Shown here: piece after piece, positions 27,147-35,665 of the stretch | Layout: each line of letters starts with the position of its first letter | Position numbering within the stretch: the first letter of the stretch is position 1 | Assembly (NCBI RefSeq): GCF_003491345.1 | Contig: NZ_CP025512.1 | Span: forward strand, 2,897,001-2,961,000 | Source: Neorhizobium sp. SOG26 | Lineage (GTDB): Bacteria > Pseudomonadota > Alphaproteobacteria > Rhizobiales > Rhizobiaceae | Length of the DNA: 64,000 nucleotides | Direction of reading: 5' to 3' | The notes under the pieces: generated by a model | The model's input: the letters and a program-made list of their open reading frames with translations, nothing else | The model's database searches: none | Told to the model about the DNA's origin: nothing | Program-made: the position numbers and the translations under genes

Positions 27147-29300
27147 TCAGTCCGCGAATACGATACGGCCGGCAGAGCGGCGCGCCTGCAGCCAGCCGAT
27201 GACCTTGTTGCGCATCTTCGAAACGAAGCTGTCCCAACGGGTCGGGTTGTGGATCACATCGGCGCGATAGAAGGAAGGACAGAGAACGGCGGCCTCCGAG
27301 ACTTCACCACAATTGCCGCAACCGACGCAGCTGTTGTCGATCGCCGCGACCGGATCATCCTTCAGGGGATCATCGGTATGCTTGACTGACAGCGACGGGC
27401 AGCCGGACAGACGAATGCAGGCGTGATCGCCGGTGCAGACGTCTTCGTCCACGCCGAAGCGCTCCTTGACCATCCGCTTGCCGTCTTTCACCGCCTTGTT
27501 GAACTGCGGCTTCACACGACGCTGCTTGTTCAGCATGCATTCGGAGGAGGCGACGATGATCTTCGGCCCCTTCTCATCCGTCGTCAGCGCTTCCTTCAGC
27601 GTGTCACGCATCTTGGCGACATCATAGGTGCGGTCGATCTGACGTACCCAGGTCGCACCGATGCCCTTCACCGCGTTGACGATGGAGTTGTTCGTCTTGC
27701 GGTTCGGGTTGAGGGCGCGCGATGACATGATGTCCTGGCCGCCGGTTGCTGCCGAATAATAGTTGTCGACGACGAGAATGACGCCGTCCTGCTTGTTGAA
27801 GACCGCGTTGCCTACCGAGGTCGCAAGACCATTGTGCCAGAAGCCGCCGTCACCCATCACCGAGATCGAGCGCTTGTCCGCCTCGACGTTGAAGGCCGAG
27901 GCCGAGGCCGGGCCGAGGCCGTAGCCCATCGTGGTGCCGCCGATATTGAAGGGCGGAAGGATCGAGAACAGGTGGCAGCCGATGTCAGCCGACACGTGAT
28001 GCGGGCCGAGCTCCTTTTCGACGAGTTTCATGGCCGCAAAGATCGGCCGCTCCGGACAGCCGGTGCAGAAGCCTGCCGGACGCGCCGGCACGACGTCGGC
28101 CAGCGCCTTGACCTTCGGATCGTTGAGGATCGGCGTCGGATCCGGCACCGGCGGCTGGTTGCCGAGCAGCAGGCGATCATAGGTTTCGACGAAGGTCTTC
28201 AGACCCTTCAGCATCACCGGTGCGGTATATTCGCCGCCAAGGGGCAGCATGTCCTTGCCGTGCAGCTTGGTCTGGATGTCACGGCGACGCATCAGCGTGT
28301 GAAGCGTCTGCTCCACATATTCCGGCGCGCCTTCCTCGACCATGATCACCGCCTTCTTGCCAAGGCAGAACTCGACGACTTCGTCATCGATGGTCGGATA
28401 CGCGACGTTCATCACGTAGATCGGCACGAGCGAGTTGCCGTAAACGTCGGCGAGGCCCATCTGCTGCAGCGCGCGCATGACGCCGTTGTAGTGGCCGCCG
28501 AGCGTGATGATGCCGATCTCGCCTTCCTTCGGGCCGAAGAACTCGTTGAGCTTGCGTTCCTTGATGAAGTTGACGGCGGCCGGCCAGCGGCGCTCGATCT
28601 TGTCCTTGTCCTGCATGAAGTTGGCAGGCGGAAGCACGATGCGGTTGACGTCGCGGACCGGGTCCTCGAGCGCCTGCTTCAAGGTGAAGTCCGGACGCTT
28701 GTTGTCCTTGGCGACGAACTGGCCATGCACGTGGCAGGCGCGGATGCGGACCTGCAGCATGACCGGCGTGGACGACGCCTCCGACAGTTCAAATCCATCT
28801 TCGACGGCCTGAACCATCGATGGCAGGTTCGGGCGCGGATCGAGGAGCCACATCTGCGACTTCATTGCGAAGGCGTGGCTGCGTTCCTGCATGATCGACG
28901 AACCTTCGCCGAAGTCTTCACCGAGGATGATGAGCGCGCCGCCATTGACGCCACCAGAGGAAAGGTTGGAAAGCGCGTCGGACGCCACGTTGGTGCCGGC
29001 GGTCGACTTCCAGGTCACGGCACCGCGCACCGGATACATGACGGAGGCGGACAGCATGGCCGCGGCAGCTGCTTCGGATGCAGACGTCTCGAAATGAACG
29101 CCGAGATCCTCCATGATGTCCTTGGCGTCAGCCAGCACATCCATCAGATGCGAAATCGGCGAACCCTGGTAGCCGCCGACATAGGAAACGCCCGACTGAA
29201 GAAGGGCCTTGGTAATTGCAAGGATACCTTCCCCGCGGAAGATCTCGCCTTCCCCAAGCTTCAGATCCTCGACTTCCCGCGCGAATGACCGTTCAGCCAT
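27147..29300 (-). CDS. iorA: Indolepyruvate-type 2-oxoacid:ferredoxin oxidoreductase, alpha (TPP) subunit
   Basis: A 717-residue IorA-like protein. The N-terminal pyrimidine-binding domain contains GYQGSPISHLMDVL, and the TPP/Mg motif is GDGGFWHNGLATSVGNAVF to VVDNYYS near residues 480-510. The C-terminal region has cysteines in CTGDHACIRLSGCPSL and SCVGCGNCGEV for an iron-sulfur centre, with a longer spacing before the last CysPro than in ordinary ferredoxins. Family members oxidatively decarboxylate arylpyruvates or arylglyoxylates to aryl-CoA. The gene is divergent from the anthraniloyl-CoA-type monooxygenase, so its product may feed that enzyme. An excellent promoter (TTGACA-17-TATGAT) lies upstream. 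Confidence 0.87.
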   Translation of the reverse strand: MAERSFAREVEDLKLGEGEIFRGEGILAITKALLQSGVSYVGGYQGSPISHLMDVLADAKDIMEDLGVHFETSASEAAAAAMLSASVMYPVRGAVTWKSTAGTNVASDALSNLSSGGVNGGALIILGEDFGEGSSIMQERSHAFAMKSQMWLLDPRPNLPSMVQAVEDGFELSEASSTPVMLQVRIRACHVHGQFVAKDNKRPDFTLKQALEDPVRDVNRIVLPPANFMQDKDKIERRWPAAVNFIKERKLNEFFGPKEGEIGIITLGGHYNGVMRALQQMGLADVYGNSLVPIYVMNVAYPTIDDEVVEFCLGKKAVIMVEEGAPEYVEQTLHTLMRRRDIQTKLHGKDMLPLGGEYTAPVMLKGLKTFVETYDRLLLGNQPPVPDPTPILNDPKVKALADVVPARPAGFCTGCPERPIFAAMKLVEKELGPHHVSADIGCHLFSILPPFNIGGTTMGYGLGPASASAFNVEADKRSISVMGDGGFWHNGLATSVGNAVFNKQDGVILVVDNYYSAATGGQDIMSSRALNPNRKTNNSIVNAVKGIGATWVRQIDRTYDVAKMRDTLKEALTTDEKGPKIIVASSECMLNKQRRVKPQFNKAVKDGKRMVKERFGVDEDVCTGDHACIRLSGCPSLSVKHTDDPLKDDPVAAIDNSCVGCGNCGEVSEAAVLCPSFYRADVIHNPTRWDSFVSKMRNKVIGWLQARRSAGRIVFAD

Positions 29301-29333
29301 GACTTTCCCTCTGCATCCCAGAAAACTTGCAAA

Positions 29334-29362
29334 ATCATATTTCCTGATGGGAAAGCTGTCAA
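29334..29362 (-). promoter_or_regulatory. Sigma70-type promoter of iorAB with internal dyad
   Basis: On the minus strand TTGACA (29362-29357), a 17-bp spacer and TATGAT (29339-29334) form a near-consensus promoter. The spacer contains the dyad TTTCC-TGATG-GGAAA (29340-29354). The plus strand reads TCATATTTCCTGA at 29335-29347, nearly identical to a site at 22472. Confidence 0.75.
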
Positions 29363-29594
29363 ACCGAAGCGCAGTCTTCGGCAAGCCAACGCAACAGAAT
29401 CATGACGAATTTTGTATCGAGCGCCAATTTATATGCATTTGCATGCTTATTGCGCGCACATTTGCTCCGCATGACGGCAGCTCAGGCAAGACCAAGCCGG
29501 CTCGACGCCCAAGCCTTGGCTTGTTAAGCGATCACAACGGGAACGGGAGGGCGCTTTCGACGCGACGGCCGCCACGCGGCTTTTGATTTATCGC

Positions 29595-29629
29595 TTGACG
29601 CGTCGCTTTCCGCCCATATAGTTTAAACT
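29595..29629 (+). promoter_or_regulatory. Promoter and palindrome of the aryl-CoA monooxygenase operon
   Basis: TTGACG (29595-29600), a 16-bp spacer and TATAGT (29617-29622) form a promoter. The perfect palindrome AGTTTAAACT (29620-29629) overlaps the -10 element and start region, the usual position of a repressor operator. Confidence 0.65.
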
Positions 29630-29669
29630 TAAAATAACGATCGATTAGGCGTTCAGGAGGATTTCGGAT

Positions 29670-32018
29670 ATGCGCATCGTCTGTATTGGTGGTGGTCCAG
29701 CAGGTCTCTATTTTGCACTCCTGATGAAGAAGTTCCACCCGGAGCACTCCATCTCCGTCGTGGAGCGCAACAAGCCATACGACACGTTCGGCTGGGGCGT
29801 GGTGTTCTCTGATGCGACCATGGTGTCCATGCGCGCATGGGATCCGGAAAGCGCCGCCGAGATTGAAGACGCGTTCAACCATTGGGACGATATCGAGCTG
29901 CTCTTCAAGGGCACCCGCCAGCGCACATCCGGCCACGGCTTTGTCGGCATCGGCCGCAAGAAGCTCCTCAACATCCTGCAGCGCCGCTGCGAGCAGCTTG
30001 GCGTCGAGCTGGTGTTCGAGACGGAATCGAACGGCGACGTCGATTATCCGGACGCGGACCTCATCATTGCCTCGGACGGCTTCAACTCAAAGATCCGCAA
30101 CCGCTACACGGACGTATTCGAGCCCGACCTGCTCGTCCGTCCGAACCGCTATATCTGGCTCGGCACCAACAAGCTGTTCGACGCCTTCACCTTCGATTTC
30201 CGCAAGACCGACCACGGCTGGTTCCAGGCGCATATCTACAAGTTCGACGAAAACACCTCGACCTTCATCGTCGAGACCACGGAAGAAGCCTACGAGAAGC
30301 ACGGGCTTGGCCAGATGGACCAGCAAGGCTCCATCGACTTCTGCCAGAACCTCTTCTCCGAAGTGCTCGAGGGCGCTGAACTGATGACCAATGCGCGCCA
30401 CCTGCGTGGCAGCGCCTGGCTGAACTTCAACCGTCTCATCTGCGGCAAGTGGAGCCATTTCAATGGCAACTCGCATGTCGTGTTGATGGGTGACGCAGCT
30501 CATACCGCCCATTTCGCGATCGGTTCCGGCACCAAGCTTGCCATCGACGACGCGATCGAGCTCACCAACCAGTTCAACAAGCTTGGCCACCAGAAGGACA
30601 AGATCCCCGCGGTTCTCGAAACCTACGAGGAAATCCGTCGCGTCGACGTCGCCCGCATCCAGAATGCGGCACGCAACGCCATGGAATGGTTCGAGGTCGT
30701 TGGCCAGCGTTATGCCGATACGCTGCCGCCCGAGCAGTTCATGTATTCCATGCTGACCCGCTCGCAGCGTATCAGCCACGAGAACCTGCGCCTGCGCGAT
30801 CCGAAGTGGCTCGACGGTTACGAGCGCTGGTTCGCCAAGCAAAATGGCATCGAAGTGAGTGAGAACGCGCGCACCGTGCCGCCGATGTTCACGCCCTACT
30901 CTGTCCGCGGTTGCCACCTGCCGAACCGCATCGTCATGTCGCCGATGGCCATGTATTCAGCCAAGGACGGCGTGCTTGATGATTTCCACCTCGTCCATCT
31001 CGGCTCGCGCGCACTCGGCGGCGCCGGACTGGTGTTCGCGGAAATGACCTGCGTTTCGCCGGATGCCCGCATCACCCCCGGCTGCCTTGGCCTATGGAAC
31101 GACGAGCAGGCGGCGTCCTGGAAGCGGTTCGTTGACTTCGTTCACAACAATTCCGCTGCCAAGGTTGGCATCCAGCTCGGCCATGCAGGCCGCAAGGGCT
31201 CGACCAAGCTCGCCTGGGAAGGCATCGATCAGCCGCTCGAAGAAGGTGGATGGCCGCTGATCTCCGCATCGGCCCTGCCCTACCTGAAGAATAGCCAGGT
31301 TCCGAAGGCCATGGACCGCGCCGACATGGACCGCGTCAAGGCTGACCACGTGCGCGCTGCGAAATACGCCGCCGAGGCAGGCGCCGACTGGCTGGAACTG
31401 CACTGCGCCCACGGCTACCTGCTGTCCTCGTTCCTCTCGCCGCTTACCAACCGGCGTACGGACGAATACGGCGGCAGCCACGAGAACCGTGCGCGTTACC
31501 CGCTGGAAGTCTTCAAGGCGATCCGCGAAGTCTGGCCCGAAGACAAGCCGATCTCGGTGCGCCTGTCGTGCCACGACTGGTTCGAGGGCGGCAATACGCC
31601 GGAAGATGCCGCGATCTTCGCGCGCATGTTCAAGGAAGCCGGTGCCGACGTGATCGACTGCTCGTCCGGGCAGGTGTGGAAGGAAGAAAAGCCGGTTTAT
31701 GGCCGCCTCTTCCAGACGCCGTTCTCCGACAAGATCCGCAACGAAGTCGGCATCCCGACGATTGCGGTTGGCGCGATCGCCGAAGCCGACCAGGCGAATT
31801 CCATCATCGCTGCCGGCCGCGCCGATCTCTGCGCCGTCGCGCGTCCGCATCTGGCGGATCCTGCCTGGGTTCTGCACGAAGCGGCCAAGATCGGCCTCAC
31901 GAACATTCCGTGGCCAAAGCAGTACTATTCTGGCAAGTCGCAATACGAGACCAATCTCGCACGTGCGGCAGCAGCAGCGGCTCCCCCGGCTGTGGGACCG
32001 ACCGTCGCAGCAAAATAG
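29670..32018 (+). CDS. Two-domain aryl-CoA monooxygenase/reductase (anthraniloyl-CoA or salicylyl-CoA type)
   Basis: A 782-residue fusion. Residues 1 to about 395 are a class A flavin monooxygenase ([39 protein letters not shown]). Residues about 400-765 are an Old Yellow Enzyme-type NADH:flavin reductase ([37 protein letters not shown]). The same architecture is found in 2-aminobenzoyl-CoA monooxygenase/reductase of Azoarcus, which hydroxylates and reduces anthraniloyl-CoA to a non-aromatic product, and in proteins annotated as salicylyl-CoA 5-hydroxylase. It leads a run of CoA-processing genes with 1-42 bp spacing or overlaps. AGGAGG precedes the ATG. I favour anthraniloyl-CoA because of the isatin-hydrolase-like, IorAB and kyn genes, but salicylyl-CoA cannot be excluded. 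Confidence 0.87.
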   Translation: MRIVCIGGGPAGLYFALLMKKFHPEHSISVVERNKPYDTFGWGVVFSDATMVSMRAWDPESAAEIEDAFNHWDDIELLFKGTRQRTSGHGFVGIGRKKLLNILQRRCEQLGVELVFETESNGDVDYPDADLIIASDGFNSKIRNRYTDVFEPDLLVRPNRYIWLGTNKLFDAFTFDFRKTDHGWFQAHIYKFDENTSTFIVETTEEAYEKHGLGQMDQQGSIDFCQNLFSEVLEGAELMTNARHLRGSAWLNFNRLICGKWSHFNGNSHVVLMGDAAHTAHFAIGSGTKLAIDDAIELTNQFNKLGHQKDKIPAVLETYEEIRRVDVARIQNAARNAMEWFEVVGQRYADTLPPEQFMYSMLTRSQRISHENLRLRDPKWLDGYERWFAKQNGIEVSENARTVPPMFTPYSVRGCHLPNRIVMSPMAMYSAKDGVLDDFHLVHLGSRALGGAGLVFAEMTCVSPDARITPGCLGLWNDEQAASWKRFVDFVHNNSAAKVGIQLGHAGRKGSTKLAWEGIDQPLEEGGWPLISASALPYLKNSQVPKAMDRADMDRVKADHVRAAKYAAEAGADWLELHCAHGYLLSSFLSPLTNRRTDEYGGSHENRARYPLEVFKAIREVWPEDKPISVRLSCHDWFEGGNTPEDAAIFARMFKEAGADVIDCSSGQVWKEEKPVYGRLFQTPFSDKIRNEVGIPTIAVGAIAEADQANSIIAAGRADLCAVARPHLADPAWVLHEAAKIGLTNIPWPKQYYSGKSQYETNLARAAAAAAPPAVGPTVAAK

Positions 32019-32027
32019 GGGCAAGTG

Positions 32028-32825
32028 ATGAGCGAACCGATTGCCGCACGGCTGGCAGACCGGCATGCCCTGGTAACGGGTGCAGGCAGCGGTATCGGCG
32101 CTGCCATTGCCACCCAACTGGTGGAAGCCGGCGCCCGCGTCACCCTGGCCGGTCGTCGCGCCGAACCGCTGGAAGCACTGGCGGCGAAGCTCGGCAAGGA
32201 CCGGGTCTGCGTCGCGGACGGCTTTGACGTCACCGACGGGATTGCGATCGCCAACGGGTTGAAGAGCGCCCGCGCCTGCTTCGGGCCGATCGACATTCTC
32301 GTCAACAATGCCGGTGAAGGCCCGAGCGCGCCATTTGAAAAGACGTCGCCCGAGATGTGGAACCGCGTCATGTCGGTGGATCTGACCGGCGTGTTCCTTG
32401 TGACCCAGGCGGTGCTCGGCGACCTGAAGGAATACGGCGCCGGCGCCCGAATCATCAACATCGCCTCGACGGCGGGGCTGACCGGTTATGCCTATGTCTC
32501 GGCCTATGTTGCCGCCAAGCATGGGGTTATCGGTCTTACCCGGTCGCTGGCCTTGGAACTGGCAAAGACCGGCATTACCGTGAATGCCGTTTGCCCGGGC
32601 TTTACCGACACGCCGCTGATCGCCCGATCGATCGAGACGATCGTCGCGAAAACCGGTCGAACGGGAGAACAGGCAATGAAGGAATTCACCAAAAGCAACC
32701 CGCAGGGACGCCTGGTGAAACCCGAGGAAGTGGCAGACACCGTTCTGTGGCTCGCATCGCCCGGAGCGGCTTCGATCAATGGACAGGCAATTGCGGTTGC
32801 CGGTGGGGAGGTATTGGCAGGATGA
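32028..32825 (+). CDS. SDR-family oxidoreductase (probable hydroxyacyl-CoA dehydrogenase)
   Basis: A 265-residue classical SDR with [21 protein letters not shown], Ser in NIASTAG and YVAAKHGV carrying Tyr-x3-Lys. The ATG at 32028 lies 9 bp after the monooxygenase stop and its stop overlaps the next start (ATGA). Placed between an aryl-CoA monooxygenase and crotonase-type genes, it probably oxidises or reduces a hydroxyl or keto group on the dearomatised ring CoA ester. The exact step is not determinable. Confidence 0.85.
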   Translation: MSEPIAARLADRHALVTGAGSGIGAAIATQLVEAGARVTLAGRRAEPLEALAAKLGKDRVCVADGFDVTDGIAIANGLKSARACFGPIDILVNNAGEGPSAPFEKTSPEMWNRVMSVDLTGVFLVTQAVLGDLKEYGAGARIINIASTAGLTGYAYVSAYVAAKHGVIGLTRSLALELAKTGITVNAVCPGFTDTPLIARSIETIVAKTGRTGEQAMKEFTKSNPQGRLVKPEEVADTVLWLASPGAASINGQAIAVAGGEVLAG

Positions 32826-33673
32826 GCGTAGAACCGACTTCCATGGCTGGGCACCTGAGGCCTTTCAAGGACTACAAGCCGAAGCACTTTCTCTGGGACG
32901 TGAGCGAAGACGGCCGTGTGGCAACGCTGCGCCTGAACCGGCCCGAGCGTAAGAACCCGCTGACATTCGAAAGCTATGCCGAGATGCGCGACCTCTTCCG
33001 CGACCTGGCTTATGCATCGGACGTGCGTTCGGTCGTCTTGACCGGTGCCGGCGGCAACTTCTCGTCCGGCGGCGACGTCTTCGAAATTATCGAGCCGCTG
33101 ACCCACATGGCGATGCCGGACCTGCTTGCGTTCACCCGCATGACTGGGGATCTGGTCAAGGCGATGAAGAAGGCCCCACAGCCGATCGTCGCCGCCGTCG
33201 ACGGCATCTGCGTTGGCGCCGGCGCAATCCTCGCCATGGCATCCGACATCCGGCTGGCGACGCCGGAAGCCAAGACCGCTTTCCTCTTTACCCGCGTTGG
33301 CCTTGCCGGTGCGGACATGGGCGCGTGCGGCATCCTTCCGCGCATCATCGGCCAAGGCCGCGCTGCCGAACTCCTGTTCACCGGCCGCACGATGAACGCG
33401 CGCGAAGGCGAGGCCTGGGGCTTCTTCAACACCATCCACACAGCCGAGGTTCTCGAGGCCGAGGCCAAGAAGCTTGCACACTCGCTGGCTGACGGCCCCT
33501 GGTTTGCGCATACGATGACCAAGACCATGCTCAACCAGGAATGGGCGATGGGCATCGACGAAATGATCGAGTCGGAAGCGCAGGCCCAGGCGATCTGCAT
33601 GGCGACCAAGGACTTCCGTCGCGCATTCGAAGCTTTTGCGGAAAAGCGCAAGCCCACTTTCGAGGGCAACTGA
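32822..33673 (+). CDS. Enoyl-CoA hydratase/isomerase (crotonase) family protein
   Basis: A 283-residue crotonase. The oxyanion-hole segments are visible ([16 protein letters not shown] and [23 protein letters not shown]). In the catalytic region it reads [19 protein letters not shown], where hydratases usually have PExxLGxxPGxGG, so both classical glutamates appear replaced and the chemistry may differ from plain hydration. Its ATG overlaps the SDR stop, so the two are translationally coupled. Possible roles are ring-ester hydration, isomerisation or ring hydrolysis within this pathway. Confidence 0.85.
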   Translation: MSVEPTSMAGHLRPFKDYKPKHFLWDVSEDGRVATLRLNRPERKNPLTFESYAEMRDLFRDLAYASDVRSVVLTGAGGNFSSGGDVFEIIEPLTHMAMPDLLAFTRMTGDLVKAMKKAPQPIVAAVDGICVGAGAILAMASDIRLATPEAKTAFLFTRVGLAGADMGACGILPRIIGQGRAAELLFTGRTMNAREGEAWGFFNTIHTAEVLEAEAKKLAHSLADGPWFAHTMTKTMLNQEWAMGIDEMIESEAQAQAICMATKDFRRAFEAFAEKRKPTFEGN

Positions 33674-34848
33674 TGGCAGCTCCGACCAACCTCAAGGGAC
33701 CCAGCCGGGACTTCCTCGACTGGCCGTTCTTCGATGACAGCCACAAGGCATTGGCTGAGAAGCTCGACGCGTTCGCGGCTTCGGGTGCGCTGAGCAACAT
33801 CGACCATTCGGACACGGACAACGCCTGCCGCGCCATCGTCAAGGCGCTCGGCCAGGCGGGTCTGCTCGATGCAGCCACCGGCGCCGGCGGCACCCAGCCG
33901 ATCGATTCCCGGGCAGCCTGCCTGACGCGCGAAACGCTTGCCTGGCATGATGGCTTGGCGGATTTCGCCTTTGCCATGCAGGGCCTCGGCACCGGCGCTA
34001 TCGGGCTTTCCGGTTCGGAAGAACTGCGTCGCACAGTCTTGCCGAAGGTGCAGGCCGGCGAATGGATCTCGGCCTTTGCGCTGTCGGAAAAGGAAGCCGG
34101 CTCCGATGTTGCCGCGATGGCCTGCTCGGCCCGCAAGGACGGCGATCACTATATCCTCGACGGGGAAAAGACCTGGATCTCCAACGGCGGCATTGCCGAC
34201 GTCTACACGGTTTTCGTCCGCACCGGCGAAGCACCCGGCACACGCGGCATTTCCGCCTTTGTCGTTTTTGCCGACGACCCGGGCTTTTCGATCGCCGAAC
34301 GCATCGACGTGATTGCGCCGCATCCGCTGGCGACAATCCGCTTCGAGAACTGCCGCATTCCGGCATCGCGCCTGCTTGGCGCGCCCGGCGAAGGCTTCAA
34401 GATCGCCATGCGTACGCTCGACATCTTCCGGGCCTCCGTGGCCGCAGCAGCCCTCGGTTTTGCCAAGCGGGCGCTCGATGAAGCGGTCGCTTATGCCAAG
34501 GCGCGGCCGATGTTCGGCAACCATCTGTCGGATCTGCAACTGACCCAGGCCGCCTTCGGCGACATGGCGGCTGGCATCGATTCCGGTGCTTTGCTCACCT
34601 ACCGTGCCGCCTGGCGCCGTGACGTACAGGGCCTGCCGACCACCAAGGAAGCCGCAATGGCGAAGATGGTGGCGACGGAAAACGCACAACAGGTGATCGA
34701 CCGTGCGGTGCAGATCTTCGGCGGTCGTGGCGTGAAAAGCGGTGAGATCACCGAAAGCCTCTACCGCGAAATCCGGGCGCTGCGCATCTACGAGGGTGCG
34801 ACCGAGGTTCAGAAGATCATCATTGCCCGCGAATTGCTGAAGGCTTGA
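33673..34848 (+). CDS. Acyl-CoA dehydrogenase family protein
   Basis: A 391-residue acyl-CoA dehydrogenase. It has the [17 protein letters not shown]/substrate motif, [15 protein letters not shown], and a C-terminal [16 protein letters not shown] block whose glutamate is the likely catalytic base. The start codon shares one base with the preceding stop (TGATG). It introduces or removes a double bond in the CoA ester and passes electrons to ETF. In an anthraniloyl-CoA pathway it could act on the ring or the opened acyl chain. Confidence 0.9.
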   Translation: MAAPTNLKGPSRDFLDWPFFDDSHKALAEKLDAFAASGALSNIDHSDTDNACRAIVKALGQAGLLDAATGAGGTQPIDSRAACLTRETLAWHDGLADFAFAMQGLGTGAIGLSGSEELRRTVLPKVQAGEWISAFALSEKEAGSDVAAMACSARKDGDHYILDGEKTWISNGGIADVYTVFVRTGEAPGTRGISAFVVFADDPGFSIAERIDVIAPHPLATIRFENCRIPASRLLGAPGEGFKIAMRTLDIFRASVAAAALGFAKRALDEAVAYAKARPMFGNHLSDLQLTQAAFGDMAAGIDSGALLTYRAAWRRDVQGLPTTKEAAMAKMVATENAQQVIDRAVQIFGGRGVKSGEITESLYREIRALRIYEGATEVQKIIIARELLKA

Positions 34849-34855
34849 GGCGACG

Positions 34856-35287
34856 ATGGCCTACACGACCACACGACGGCTGAACTTTGGCGATTGCGAC
34901 CCCTCGGGCATCGCCTACTTCCCGTCCTACCTGAACATCCTGGTCGGCGTGTACGAGGAGTTTTTCGGAACCCTCGGCTTCCCCTGGCCGCAGATGATCA
35001 ACGAGCGGAAGATCGGGCTCCCGACAGTCACCCTCGACCTCACCTTCAAGAGCCCCGGCTTTCATGGCGACCGGATGGACTTCACGGTCAAGGTCATGCG
35101 GATCGGCAACAGTTCGGTGGACCTCGAGCACGAAGTGCGTGCCGGCGACCGGCTGCTCTGGACCGCAAAGCAGCGGCTCGTCGTGACATGGCACGAAACA
35201 CACAAGGCCCTTCCCTGGCCTGACGATATGCGCGCAGCGCTCAACACCCATTTGGAGAAGCAAGATGCACACGATTCTGCAGCCTGA
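34856..35287 (+). CDS. Hotdog-fold acyl-CoA thioesterase (4-hydroxybenzoyl-CoA thioesterase type)
   Basis: This 143-residue single hotdog domain starts RRLNFGDCDPSGIAYFPSYLN. The aspartate in DCDPSG matches the catalytic Asp of Pseudomonas 4-hydroxybenzoyl-CoA thioesterase. GAGG precedes the ATG. In this operon it could release CoA from a stalled aromatic or ring intermediate, or rescue the CoA pool. Its end overlaps the next gene by 23 bp. Confidence 0.85.
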   Translation: MAYTTTRRLNFGDCDPSGIAYFPSYLNILVGVYEEFFGTLGFPWPQMINERKIGLPTVTLDLTFKSPGFHGDRMDFTVKVMRIGNSSVDLEHEVRAGDRLLWTAKQRLVVTWHETHKALPWPDDMRAALNTHLEKQDAHDSAA

Positions 35288-35660
35288 GGGCTGGGCAAAG
35301 CCGATCGGCTACTCGAACGGCGTGGCCGCCACGGGTCGTCAGGTTTTTGTCGGCGGGCAGATCGGCTGGAACGCACAGTGCCAGTTCGAGACCGACGACT
35401 TCGTTGGCCAAGTCAAGCAGACGCTGCAGAACATCGTGGCTGTGCTGGCGGAAGCCGGCGCTGGCCCGCAGCATATCACCACCATGACCTGGTACTTCAC
35501 TGACAAGGCGGAATACCTTGGCAACCTCAAGGGTATCGGCCAGGCCTACCGTGAGGTAATCGGCAAGCACTTCCCGGCCATGGCCGCCGTGCAGGTCGTT
35601 GCCCTTGTGGAAGACCGCGCCAAGATCGAGATCCAGGCAACCGCTGTAATTCCGGAATAA
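35265..35660 (+). CDS. RidA/YjgF-family protein, probable deaminase of a pathway enamine
   Basis: This 131-residue Rid-family protein has GRQVFVGGQIGWN, the QTLQNIVAVLAEAGAG helix and a C-terminal IEIQATAVI strand. RidA proteins hydrolyse enamines and imines, and 2-aminomuconate deaminases belong to the same family. The catalytic arginine of archetypal RidA (in PAR) is methionine here (FPAMAAV), so it belongs to another Rid subgroup. The product of anthraniloyl-CoA monooxygenase/reductase is a ring enamine, so a Rid protein in the operon is chemically sensible. GGAG lies 9 bases upstream of the ATG. Confidence 0.85.
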   Translation: MHTILQPEGWAKPIGYSNGVAATGRQVFVGGQIGWNAQCQFETDDFVGQVKQTLQNIVAVLAEAGAGPQHITTMTWYFTDKAEYLGNLKGIGQAYREVIGKHFPAMAAVQVVALVEDRAKIEIQATAVIPE

Positions 35661-35665
35661 GAACC

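Larger units (their letters stand above)
29301..29669. promoter_or_regulatory. Divergent promoter region between iorA and the aryl-CoA monooxygenase operon
   Basis: This 369-bp gap is AT-richer than its surroundings. It holds the iorA promoter at the left end, the monooxygenase promoter with a palindrome at the right end, and an ATGCATTTGCATGC-like repeat near 29432. No small ORF looks real. The arrangement suggests shared control of both operons. Confidence 0.6.

Noticed and set aside
27834..29288. Long plus-strand open frame (484 codons) opposite iorA
   Set aside because: It is antisense to a gene with clear TPP-enzyme motifs, is rich in Arg and His as expected of a shadow frame in high-GC DNA, and matches no family I recognise.
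33010..34689. Long minus-strand open frame opposite the crotonase and acyl-CoA dehydrogenase genes
   Set aside because: Both plus-strand genes have family motifs, start codons and overlaps that fit an operon. The antisense frame has none.
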